A stretch of 64,000 bases of DNA from positions 1 to 64,000 of the forward strand of contig JAJRPG010000074.1 in NCBI GenBank assembly GCA_024280855.1. The letters are read 5' to 3'. Positions 27,467 to 35,717 of this stretch are shown here, in pieces. This stretch comes from Planctomycetota bacterium (GTDB lineage Bacteria > Planctomycetota > Phycisphaerae > UBA1845). Each line of letters begins with the position of its first letter. Within the stretch, counting starts at the first letter, position 1. The translations under genes were made by a program, and so were the position numbers. The notes below the pieces were generated by a model. It made no database searches. It was given only the letters and a program-made list of their open reading frames with translations, and had not been told where the DNA came from.

Positions 27467-28537
27467 ATGAGACATGCAGTAATCATGGCGGGTGGTGTGG
27501 GTGTTCGTCTTTGGCCTTTGAGTCGTCAGGGTCGGCCTAAGCAACTGCTCCGCCTTTTTCGCGGGACGAGTTTGCTTAGGCAATCTTACGATCGCATCGC
27601 GGCGATGTTTCCGCCTGAACAAATAAATGTTATTACAAACCAAGCTCATTTGGCGTTGGTAGCTGAGGAGATTCCGGAATTGCCTGCGGCGAATCTAATT
27701 GGTGAACCCGTAGGACGAGATACGGCTAATGCGGTTGGCCTTGCTTCAGCGGTGATTGCGCAGCGCGACCCCGAAGCTGTGCTGGGGATATTCACGGCTG
27801 ACCATATCATTACGCCGATGGATCGATTTTGTAGTGCGGTAAACGCAGCTTTTGAAGCGGCGGAAAAAGACCCTGACGCGCTGGTTACGATGGGTATTAA
27901 GCCGACTCAGCCTGAGACGGGGTATGGATACATTCGTCGTGGCGAGCGTATTCGTGACGGCGTTTTTCAAGTCAAGCAGTTCACCGAGAAGCCGAATTTA
28001 GCTGAGGCTGTCAAGTATATTTCCAGTGGTGAATACTATTGGAATAGCGGCATGTTTGTCTGGCAGGCTTCGACGGTGCTTGACCAAATTAAAAAACACC
28101 TGCCGCAGACGTTTGATTCGATTGATGAAATCGCTCAAGCATGGGGTACAGATGAGCGTCAGCAAAAACTCGAACAATTATATCCCAAGCTGCTGAAAAT
28201 TAGTATCGACTTCGCAGTTATGGAGCGTGCGGACCGTGTGCTGGTAGTGGAAATGAACTGCCAATGGGTTGATGTGGGGTCTTGGCCTGCGATTGAAGCG
28301 ATTGTCGAATCTGATGGCGACGGCAATGTCACGACGGGTGGGCATGTGTCGCACCTTGGTTCGCGCGGCAATATCGTTGTCACTGAGTCCGACCATCTTG
28401 TAGCTACGATCGGCGTCGATGATCTGGTGATCATACATTCGCCAGACGCGACCCTAATTTGTAAGCGGCGCGATGCTCAGAGTATTAAGGAACTGGTAGA
28501 CAATATCCGCAAAGAATTTGGTGAGAAGTATCTGTAA
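27467..28537 (+). CDS. manC: Mannose-1-phosphate guanylyltransferase
   Basis: The 356-residue nucleotidyltransferase makes GDP-mannose from mannose-1-phosphate and GTP. The signature VIMAGGVGVRLWPLSR, followed by RPKQLL, is the nucleotide-binding loop. FTEKPN and YYWNSGMFVW are the conserved sugar-phosphate binding segments. The C-terminal isomerase domain found in bifunctional ManC/AlgA is absent, so phosphomannose isomerase must be elsewhere. ATG 27467 is chosen because AGGAAA near 27455 sits at proper distance; the longer frame from ATG 27440 lacks this. GDP-mannose would feed glycan synthesis, and a membrane glycosyltransferase lies at the far end of the window, but no link between them is shown. 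Confidence 0.93.
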   Translation: MRHAVIMAGGVGVRLWPLSRQGRPKQLLRLFRGTSLLRQSYDRIAAMFPPEQINVITNQAHLALVAEEIPELPAANLIGEPVGRDTANAVGLASAVIAQRDPEAVLGIFTADHIITPMDRFCSAVNAAFEAAEKDPDALVTMGIKPTQPETGYGYIRRGERIRDGVFQVKQFTEKPNLAEAVKYISSGEYYWNSGMFVWQASTVLDQIKKHLPQTFDSIDEIAQAWGTDERQQKLEQLYPKLLKISIDFAVMERADRVLVVEMNCQWVDVGSWPAIEAIVESDGDGNVTTGGHVSHLGSRGNIVVTESDHLVATIGVDDLVIIHSPDATLICKRRDAQSIKELVDNIRKEFGEKYL

Positions 28538-28578
28538 CGCGATGCTGCAAGCCGCATCATTAAAGCTCGAAACTATTC

Positions 28579-29049
28579 ATGCCAACTTACATGGGAATCG
28601 ACTACGGAACGAAGCGGATTGGACTATCGGTTGGCAATGACCAGATGCGGGTAGCGACGCCATTGAAAATGTTGCCGACCTGCCCCAAAACTATCGACAC
28701 CATTCATGCGATTATGGCTGTTGCCCACGAATATATGGCGGATGAATTCGTGCTTGGCTTGCCGCTGAACATGGACGATAGCGAAGGACCGCAGGCTAAG
28801 CTTACTCGGCAATTCGGCGACCAACTAAGCAAGCAGGCTAAGGCTCCGGTTCATTATAGAGATGAACGACTCACCTCGCGTGAAGCGCGTATGAAGCTGG
28901 TAGAAACGGGACTCACGCGGGCGAAGAAGAAGGCGCGGGTGGACGGTATTGCCGCTCAGATTTTGTTGCAAGGTTTTTTGGAAGCATTGGATGGCGCCGA
29001 AAACGAAACTAATTTCGCGGACTTCGGCGATTTGGAAGACGATGCGTGA
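28579..29049 (+). CDS. ruvX: Holliday-junction resolvase-like protein RuvX/YqgF
   Basis: The 156-residue RNase H-fold protein begins MPTYMGIDYGTKRIGLSVGN, with the conserved Asp of the fold. LGLPLNMDDSEGPQAK and a YRDERLTSREA segment (with the DERL acidic pair) are typical of YqgF. YqgF processes the 5' end of pre-16S rRNA in E. coli; a role in recombination was proposed first. The C-terminal tail (about 20 acidic residues after LEALD) is longer than usual. It sits in a co-directional run 41 bases after manC. Confidence 0.92.
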   Translation: MPTYMGIDYGTKRIGLSVGNDQMRVATPLKMLPTCPKTIDTIHAIMAVAHEYMADEFVLGLPLNMDDSEGPQAKLTRQFGDQLSKQAKAPVHYRDERLTSREARMKLVETGLTRAKKKARVDGIAAQILLQGFLEALDGAENETNFADFGDLEDDA

Positions 29050-29062
29050 CCTTGCGCCGGAA

Positions 29063-29102
29063 CTGGATTCCCGCTCCCGATGTACTTCGGGACGAGAATG
29101 AC
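29063..29102. repeat. Dispersed inverted repeat related to the CTGGATTCCCGC family
   Basis: CTGGATTCCCGC is followed by an inner hairpin TCCCGA...TCGGGA and then GAGAATGAC. The outer parts match the repeat arms at 49007-49080 and 63085-63116. It lies between ruvX and the GH3 gene. Confidence 0.6.
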
Positions 29103-29125
29103 AAATGTAATCGTGAGTGTGGCTG

Positions 29126-30775
29126 ATGGGACTAAGTTTATCACATCTACTTCTTGAAGCCGTGGCTCGTGTTCATGTGCGTAGTCAATTGAAGGGGTTT
29201 CTTCGAGCGACGAGCAAAGCTGCGTTTGTTCAAGAGAGAACACTACTTTCTAAGATCAGACGCAACGCCATTAGCGATTTTGGCAGGGACCACAATTTTT
29301 CTAGTATCCGCAGCTACGAAGACTTTATTGCAGCGGTGCCCGTCCAAACTTACGAAGATCATGAACCCTATATTCGTCGCGTTATGGAGGGGCAGACCAG
29401 CGCGTTGTTTGGTCCTGGTGTATCGGTGCTAATGTTCGCACTGACTAGCGGAAGCACGAATAAGCCCAAACATATTCCCGTTACACCGACATTTGCCAAA
29501 GAGTACCGACGGGGCTGGCACATATTCGGGATCAAAGCACTGCTCGATCATCCGCAGGCTTTTTTCAAACGGATTGTGCAGACGGCTTCTTCGATGGAAG
29601 AATATCGCACGCCCGGCGGCATTCCATGCGGGTCTATTTCCGGGCTATTAGCCTCGAATCAAAAACGGGTCGTTCACAAATATTACACGACGCCTGCTTT
29701 GACCGCGCAAATTGCTGATGCGGAGGCTCGATACTATACCATTATGCGTTATGCGGTTCCTAACGACGTCGGCTGGATGGTGACGGCTAACCCGGCTACG
29801 CAGGTTAAACTTGCTTCTGTTGCAGCGGAAAACGCTGAGCAGCTTATTCGTGATATTCATGACGGAACCTTGACACCTCCCGGAGAGATACCGGCTAACG
29901 TGTCTTGCGAGCTGGAGCATTTACTTCATCCGAATACATCGCGGGCTAAGCAGTTGGAAATTTTGCTCGCGCAACATGGGCAGCTATTGCCCAAGCACTA
30001 TTGGAACCTGGGCTTCTTAGCTAATTGGACGGGCGGCACGTTAAGCCTACATTTGCAGGACTTTCCGCACTATTTCGGCGATACGCCGGTACGAGATATT
30101 GGCTTGTTAGCTACTGAAGGCCGCATGTCGATTCCCATGCAGGACAGTGACGCACATGGCGTGCTTGACATTGAAGGTAGCTTTTTTGAATTTGTTGATA
30201 TCGATGGGCAGCCTGATGATCCGCAGGCGGTGTGCCGTTGTCATGAAGTTGAGGTTGGCCGAACGTATCGTATTCTGTTGACAACATCGTCGGGGCTTTA
30301 TCGCTACGACATTGGGGATCATGTGCTGGTTCACGGGTTTGAAGGGCAAGCACCCATCATTGAATTTTTACATCGAGGCTCAAGGGTTAGTTCAATTACG
30401 GGCGAGAAAATTACGGAATGGCAAGTGACCCAGGCGTTCACGCGGGCCTGCTCGCAACTGGGCTTGCCGTCAGCCCATTTCGTCCTGGCTCCGGTGTGGG
30501 GGCAACCGCCCTACTACCGATTGCATGTTCAACATCCATCTGACAGTGTCACAAATCTGGCATCTGCGTTCGACGATGAGCTTCGATCACTCAATGTTGA
30601 GTATGATAGCAAGCGGAAATCTCAACGATTAGGCGAGATTGTGACGCATCAGGTTACGCCAGCGATGATGGATAAACGCAAGGCTTCGACACGAACTGCG
30701 AACGAACAGTATAAGCATCAGTTTTTGTATACGAATCCTGGTGATGATGAAGCATTGGTGAGCCGCGGGCTTTAG
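29126..30775 (+). CDS. GH3-family acyl-adenylating protein
   Basis: The 549-residue protein matches the GH3 family of acyl-acid amido synthetases known from plants, with bacterial homologues. It keeps the ATP/AMP-binding elements: LTSGSTNKPKHIPVT (motif I), LLATEGRMSIP, and GLYRYDIGDHVLVHG (motif III). Plant members join amino acids to auxin or jasmonate; the bacterial substrate is unknown. ATG 29126 is used; GTG 29117 is in frame nine bases earlier. The last four residues (SRGL) and the TAG stop lie inside a palindromic repeat that starts at 30760, so the natural C-terminus may have been changed by repeat insertion. Confidence 0.88.
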   Translation: MGLSLSHLLLEAVARVHVRSQLKGFLRATSKAAFVQERTLLSKIRRNAISDFGRDHNFSSIRSYEDFIAAVPVQTYEDHEPYIRRVMEGQTSALFGPGVSVLMFALTSGSTNKPKHIPVTPTFAKEYRRGWHIFGIKALLDHPQAFFKRIVQTASSMEEYRTPGGIPCGSISGLLASNQKRVVHKYYTTPALTAQIADAEARYYTIMRYAVPNDVGWMVTANPATQVKLASVAAENAEQLIRDIHDGTLTPPGEIPANVSCELEHLLHPNTSRAKQLEILLAQHGQLLPKHYWNLGFLANWTGGTLSLHLQDFPHYFGDTPVRDIGLLATEGRMSIPMQDSDAHGVLDIEGSFFEFVDIDGQPDDPQAVCRCHEVEVGRTYRILLTTSSGLYRYDIGDHVLVHGFEGQAPIIEFLHRGSRVSSITGEKITEWQVTQAFTRACSQLGLPSAHFVLAPVWGQPPYYRLHVQHPSDSVTNLASAFDDELRSLNVEYDSKRKSQRLGEIVTHQVTPAMMDKRKASTRTANEQYKHQFLYTNPGDDEALVSRGL

Positions 30776-30785
30776 CCTGCGCGGA
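30760..30785 (+). repeat. REP-like palindromic repeat, copy B
   Basis: This copy reads GAGCCGCGGGCTTTAGCC and then TGCGCGGA. Its inner TAG is the stop codon of the GH3 gene. An inverted partner (copy C) lies about 120 bases downstream. Confidence 0.8.
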
Positions 30786-30901
30786 GTTTCGACTTTCTAT
30801 TGCCGCTGGCTGAATCGTTGACTGCTCTGACCTTGCTAGATGCTCTTGTCCTGCGCAATACTCATTTACAACAGTCATTCGCAACACTTATTCATCCGTA
30901 A

Positions 30902-30929
30902 GTCCGCGCGGGCTGAAGCCCACGGCTCC
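30902..30929 (-). repeat. REP-like palindromic repeat, copy C
   Basis: GTCCGCGCGGGCTGAAGCCC, then ACGGCTCC, is inverted relative to copy B. The two frame the convergent junction between the GH3 and zinc ribbon genes. Confidence 0.8.
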
Positions 30930-30938
30930 TGGGAAAAC

Positions 30939-31268
30939 TTAGGAGAATGGATCGTGGACAATTTGCTGGCCGCAGTACATGCACTTGGGCGAAGAGCGTT
31001 TTATGGTTCGGCCACATTTGGGGCATGCGACTCCGGTCTTTTTAGACTTACCATCGAGCGTGCCGTCTGCTATGTCGATATCGTTCATGCGTTGGGCAAG
31101 CTCTTCATCGGTGACGTCGAGCTTTTCTCGCACGATCGACCACAACGCTTCGCAAGCTAACATGGCTCGATCCAGTCGTTTTTCCAAATAAAGCGTGCTG
31201 GTCTTATTTGATGTACTACTGTGAATGCCGCCGCTTGGGCGGGGAATGTAGCGAAATAAATGATGCAT
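30939..31268 (-). CDS. Small zinc ribbon protein
   Basis: This 109-residue protein of unknown function has a C-terminal zinc ribbon: CPKCGRT and CMYCGQQ, four Cys in two CxxC knuckles 18 residues apart. The middle (AMLACEALWSIVREKLDVTD to about residue 70) is predicted helical and charged. No signal peptide or membrane segment is present. GGAGG lies 6 bases before ATG 31268. The next gene upstream on the same strand is the SDR oxidoreductase, 65 bases away. The ribbon could bind nucleic acid or serve as a protein-contact module; nothing further can be said. Confidence 0.7.
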   Translation of the reverse strand: MHHLFRYIPRPSGGIHSSTSNKTSTLYLEKRLDRAMLACEALWSIVREKLDVTDEELAQRMNDIDIADGTLDGKSKKTGVACPKCGRTIKRSSPKCMYCGQQIVHDPFS

Positions 31269-31333
31269 CTGTATCCTCCGTTGAATATAAACAGTTAATT
31301 GCGATCATAAACAAAAAGTAAAATAAGTCCCGA

Positions 31334-32086
31334 TTAATCCTTCGTAGCGCAGGGGTTGGGTTTTTCACTCAATGCTTCCTGGTGAATTTCTTTATTCACA
31401 AAAACAGTCTCGCCGCTCGTGGTTTCGCAGTCGGGTAGCGTCATCGCGTACACCACGTCGGCTATTTCTCTTGGCTGAAGTACTTGGTCTTTTGGGAAAT
31501 CGGGAAATAAATCGCGTAACAAGCGAGTCTCCACGGCTCCGGGTGCCACAGATATGACACGAATATTATGATCTCGCCCCTCGTTCGCCAATCCATGCGT
31601 CCAGGCATTGATCCAGGCCTTGGAAGCGCCGTACGCGGTAAAGCCGGGGAACGGATCGACGGAAGCGACCGAGGAGATATTAACAATCGCCCCACCACCG
31701 CCAGCTTTCATGACAGGCCAAACTGCGCGGCAGGCGTGATAAGTAGCCGTCATGTTTACCGATTGAATCATTTCAAACAGTTGAGGATCAAGTTGTTCGA
31801 TGTCACATTGCCGCGCGACACCCGCACAATTTACCAACACATCTGTGCGCTGGTGTTGGCGAACCGTGGTCTCGATGAGCGCAGCTATTTCATCTGCTTG
31901 GCACACATCTGTGGGGATGGGGGTACATTGCCCGCCGACTTTCTCAACTAGTATGCGCGTCTCCTCCAGTTCAGAAGCGGTGCGAGAAGCGGCCATAATC
32001 TTTGCGCCTTCTTTCGCAAATCGAAGACATACCGCTTGACCTATACCTCGGCCTGCACCTGTTACGACGACAACTTTTCCTGCCAT
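31334..32086 (-). CDS. Short-chain dehydrogenase/reductase
   Basis: The 250-residue classical SDR has cofactor loop VVVTGAGRGIGQAV, NCAG, a Ser in NISSV and the YGASK catalytic pair. An Arg in ASRTASE after beta-2 suggests NADP(H) preference, but this is weak evidence. It would oxidise or reduce a small alcohol or ketone, possibly a 3-ketoacyl substrate as in FabG. It is not near the fatty-acid cluster, so no pathway is assigned. ATG 32086 has GAGG 8 bases upstream. The gene is followed on the same strand by the zinc ribbon gene. Confidence 0.9.
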   Translation of the reverse strand: MAGKVVVVTGAGRGIGQAVCLRFAKEGAKIMAASRTASELEETRILVEKVGGQCTPIPTDVCQADEIAALIETTVRQHQRTDVLVNCAGVARQCDIEQLDPQLFEMIQSVNMTATYHACRAVWPVMKAGGGGAIVNISSVASVDPFPGFTAYGASKAWINAWTHGLANEGRDHNIRVISVAPGAVETRLLRDLFPDFPKDQVLQPREIADVVYAMTLPDCETTSGETVFVNKEIHQEALSEKPNPCATKD

Positions 32087-32210
32087 TATTATAACCTCTA
32101 TAAGACGATGAGTAGTCTACCAGATGTGATTCTCGTTGGCGATTATATAATTCGGCATTATTTGTACTCGTTGCTTACGCCGTCATAGAATTATAGCCCT
32201 TGATCCAAGT

Positions 32211-34247
32211 CTATTTTTGATCTTGGCTGCGTTTGCTTGACCGGCCTGGCCTATATCCTTCGTCGGTGCGTTGCCGCTTGTTTCGGCTGATTCGTTGCTT
32301 AGGCATGCGATTTCGTGAATGGACGTGGTCACTGCTGCGGGCGTCTAACTGGGCGCGGGAACGTCGAGCTTCAATGGCTTGCCGGGGTGCTCTGGATGGA
32401 ATTAAACAATCGCAGCCTTCGCCGACCAGGTCCATGCGTCCGGCTTGGGATAAGGCTTTTCGTACTAGGAAATAGTTTTCCGGTTTGAAAAACTGCATGA
32501 GCGCACGCTGTAATTTTCGATCACGCAAAAGCTTGGCTACATAGACCTCTTTTTTGGTGATGGGGTCGATACCGGTGTGGAACATACAAGCGGCGATGTC
32601 CATTGGCGCGGGAATAAAATCCTGCACCTGATCTGGGCGATATCCGTTATGCTTTAAGAACACGGCTAATTCGATCATGGCATGGACGTCGCTACCTGGA
32701 TGAGCGGAGATGAAATAGGGAACGAGATATTGTTCCTTACCTGCATCATCTGAGAGGTCTTTGAACGACTTGGCGAATTTATCGAAGTTGGCGATCTTGG
32801 GTCGTTTCATAAATTGAAGTGTCGCATCATTGGCATTTTCCGGCGCGACTTTCAAATGGCCTCCGACGTGATGAGTGACTAATTCTTTCATATACTCTGG
32901 TGAATGCTGGGCAAGGTCCATGCGCACGCCGCTAGCGATCAATACTTTTTTGACCCCCTTCTGCTCTCGTGATTGTTTCATGACCTTAATCAGCGAGGAA
33001 TGATCGACATCCAAGAGCGAACAAATTTTGGGGTGAACGCAGGAGAGCCGTCGGCAGATGGATTCTATTTCAGGGTCTTTGCAGCGCATTTTGTACATGT
33101 TAGCCGTGGGGCCTCCGATGTCGCTGATGGTTCCTTTGAAATCTTTGTCGTGTCCCATCTGCGCGACTTCACCAACGATCGACTTTTCGCTGCGGGATTG
33201 AATGATGCGGCCTTGATGGACGGTGATGGAGCAATAGGTGCAGCCACCGAAACATCCGCGCATGATGGTGACGGAATCTTTGACAACCTGTAGCGCTGGA
33301 ATCGCTCCGGTATAACTGGGATGAGCCTTGCGCGTGTAGGGAAGGTCGTAAAACGAATCCATAGCCTGGTCAGATTCTGGTAGGCGCGGCGGTGTGCAAA
33401 CCACGGCTTGGCGGTCGTGATATTGGACGAGGGTCTTGGCGTTATAGGGATTGCTTTCGTGGTGAATGATGCGGGTGGCTTCGGCGAAAGCATAGTTGTC
33501 GCTTTTGGTTTCTTCATACGTTGGCAATACACGAACGTCTGGCCCGGATGGCGGCGTCTCGCTGGCGCCCATGACGTAGGCCACGCCGCGCATGTCACGC
33601 AAGTCCTTGGCTGATTGACCTTCACGGAGACGTTGGGCAATTTCAAGAATGGAAGACTCACCCATGCCATAAGCGAGGAGGTCAGGCTTGGCGTCCAGGA
33701 GGATTGAGCGACGAACCGTATCGCTCCAATAGTCGTAATGAGCGACGCGGCGCAGGCTGGCTTCTACCCCGCCAGCGATGATGGGTACGCCCTTATAGGC
33801 TTCCCGCGCTCGCTGGCAGTAGGCGAGCGTAGCCCGGTCTGGCCTGAGTCCAATTTTTCCGCCTGGTGAATAGGCATCGTCGTTGCGCACTTTTCGGCTG
33901 GCGGTGTAATGATTTATCATGGAGTCCATGTTGCCGGCGCTGATGGCGTAGAAAAGTTTTGGTCGGCCAAAGGTTTTCCAAGGCTCGCAACTATGCCAGT
34001 CCGGCTGAGCGACGATTCCCACGGTGAATCCTGCGGCTTCTAATACTCGGCCTAGGATGGCGGTGGCGAAGCTGGGGTGATCGACGTAAGCGTCGCCGGT
34101 CACGAATACGACATCAACCTCGTCCCATCCCCGCTGCTGAGCTTCGACAAGGCTCATGGGTAGTGGCTTGGGCTTAGTTAAACTAGAAACGTTTAGATGT
34201 ACTAGCGGTGTCGGATTATACGCACCGGGCGTAGCGATACTTACCAT
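32211..34247 (-). CDS. ygiQ: YgiQ-family radical SAM protein
   Basis: The 678-residue protein of the UPF0313/YgiQ family has the radical SAM cluster motif CFGGCTYCS (CxxxCxxC) at mid-length. The N-terminal part (VDVVFVTGDAYVDHPSFATA) is the conserved leader domain. FISAHPGSD and VQDFIPAPMDIAACMFHTG are typical family segments in the C-terminal half. The biochemical role of YgiQ is not established. The last 60 residues are basic and low-complexity (RSRAQLDARSSDH and SKRSQDQK). ATG 34247 is preceded by GAGAGGC at good spacing. It is divergent from the acyl-CoA dehydrogenase, with about 300 bases between. Confidence 0.93.
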   Translation of the reverse strand: MVSIATPGAYNPTPLVHLNVSSLTKPKPLPMSLVEAQQRGWDEVDVVFVTGDAYVDHPSFATAILGRVLEAAGFTVGIVAQPDWHSCEPWKTFGRPKLFYAISAGNMDSMINHYTASRKVRNDDAYSPGGKIGLRPDRATLAYCQRAREAYKGVPIIAGGVEASLRRVAHYDYWSDTVRRSILLDAKPDLLAYGMGESSILEIAQRLREGQSAKDLRDMRGVAYVMGASETPPSGPDVRVLPTYEETKSDNYAFAEATRIIHHESNPYNAKTLVQYHDRQAVVCTPPRLPESDQAMDSFYDLPYTRKAHPSYTGAIPALQVVKDSVTIMRGCFGGCTYCSITVHQGRIIQSRSEKSIVGEVAQMGHDKDFKGTISDIGGPTANMYKMRCKDPEIESICRRLSCVHPKICSLLDVDHSSLIKVMKQSREQKGVKKVLIASGVRMDLAQHSPEYMKELVTHHVGGHLKVAPENANDATLQFMKRPKIANFDKFAKSFKDLSDDAGKEQYLVPYFISAHPGSDVHAMIELAVFLKHNGYRPDQVQDFIPAPMDIAACMFHTGIDPITKKEVYVAKLLRDRKLQRALMQFFKPENYFLVRKALSQAGRMDLVGEGCDCLIPSRAPRQAIEARRSRAQLDARSSDHVHSRNRMPKQRISRNKRQRTDEGYRPGRSSKRSQDQK

Positions 34248-34550
34248 TTTGATTGCCTCTCGATAGCGACCAGTCTGCGCCTGGATAGGTCCGGGCGTTC
34301 GCTGGAAGAACCCTTGAATCTCTCGGCTGATATGCGCTCAGTACGAATGAGTCGCTCAGCCGATTTTTATAGATGAGGTTATAGCAAAATGGCGGGCATA
34401 TGGGTAGCGTTGGGAGCATCTCGGCGATATGATGCCCGGCTTGATTGAAGATATGGCACGAATGGGGATCAGGATCGGTTAAACGCTGATATTGATGGCT
34501 CGAAAGTGTGCCGACCAGCAGCAAGTTAATGATTAGCAAGGAGAGACCTC

Positions 34551-35714
34551 GTGCCGGATGTGACAACGCCTGATCTATATGATATCGAATCTTTACTATC
34601 GGACGAAGAACGAGCCGTGCGCGACGCGGTGGGACGATTCGTGGATGATCGCATCTTACCCATCATCGCAGACTGTTTCGAGCATGAACGGTTTCCCTCT
34701 GAATTGATTCCCGAAATGGCTGAGCTTGGATTGTTCGGACCTACGTTGACGGACTATGGCTGTGCGGGTGTCGGCAATGTGTCATATGGTTTGATGATGC
34801 AGGAACTGGAACGTGGCGATAGCGGTATCCGAAGTTTCGCCTCCGTGCAAAGCGGCTTGGTGATGTATCCGATTCATACCTACGGCTCGGACGAACAGAA
34901 AAAACGCTGGTTGCCAGACATGGCTAAGGGAAAAGCGATTGGTTGTTTTGGACTGACGGAGCCGGATGGTGGTAGCGATCCTGGTGTGATGAAAACCAAC
35001 GCGGTCAAGCAAGGCGGCGACTGGGTACTCAATGGCGCGAAGATGTGGATCACCAGTGGCACGGTCGCAGACGTAGCTGTCGTGTGGGCACAAACGGATG
35101 ATGGGATTCGAGGCTTTCTTGTCGAGAAAGATACGCCTGGATATACCTCGCGTGACATCAAACGAAAATTCTCACTACGAGCTTCTATTACAAGCGAACT
35201 GTTTTTTGATAATTGCAAAATCCCTGCGGAAAACCAATTGCCCCTAGCTAAGGGATTGGGTGCGCCGTTGGGTTGTTTAACGCAGGCGCGATATGGCATC
35301 GCGTGGGGAGGCTTGGGGGCAGCTATCGCGTGTTATCGAGAGGCGCTGGCTTTTGCGAAAGAACGCATTCTGTTCGGCGAGCCACTTGCGGCTAAGCAGA
35401 CTATACAAATTCGCCTGGCTGATATGATGCGACAAATTGTTACGGGGCAACTCCTGGCTATTCAACTTGGACGACTCAAAGATGCGGGCACGATGCACCA
35501 CTCGCAGGTGTCACTAGCAAAATGGAATAATGTTCGCGTGGGTATGGACGTAGCCCGCGATGCACGAGACATGCTTGGGGCTGGCGGGATTAGTGTGGAA
35601 TGCTGCCCTATTCGACATATGCTTAATCTTGAAAGTGTTATCACTTATGAAGGCACGGAGTCGATTCATCAGTTAATTGTAGGTCGGGAGATTACGGGTA
35701 TCGCATCGTTTTAG
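34551..35714 (+). CDS. Acyl-CoA dehydrogenase, glutaryl-CoA-dehydrogenase-like
   Basis: The 387-residue FAD enzyme introduces a C2-C3 double bond into an acyl-CoA. Its features are GCFGLTEPDGGSDPGVMKT (FAD-binding) and WITSGTVADVAVVWA. The catalytic base is likely Glu367 in the YEGTESIHQLIVGREITG segment near the C-terminus, the arrangement of glutaryl-CoA dehydrogenases. The start is GTG at 34551, with AAGGAGAG a few bases upstream. The stop is three bases before the fused 2-oxoacid dehydrogenase E1, so the two are probably co-transcribed. Together they suggest amino acid or branched-chain acid breakdown, but the substrate is not certain. Confidence 0.9.
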   Translation: MPDVTTPDLYDIESLLSDEERAVRDAVGRFVDDRILPIIADCFEHERFPSELIPEMAELGLFGPTLTDYGCAGVGNVSYGLMMQELERGDSGIRSFASVQSGLVMYPIHTYGSDEQKKRWLPDMAKGKAIGCFGLTEPDGGSDPGVMKTNAVKQGGDWVLNGAKMWITSGTVADVAVVWAQTDDGIRGFLVEKDTPGYTSRDIKRKFSLRASITSELFFDNCKIPAENQLPLAKGLGAPLGCLTQARYGIAWGGLGAAIACYREALAFAKERILFGEPLAAKQTIQIRLADMMRQIVTGQLLAIQLGRLKDAGTMHHSQVSLAKWNNVRVGMDVARDARDMLGAGGISVECCPIRHMLNLESVITYEGTESIHQLIVGREITGIASF

Positions 35715-35717
35715 TGT

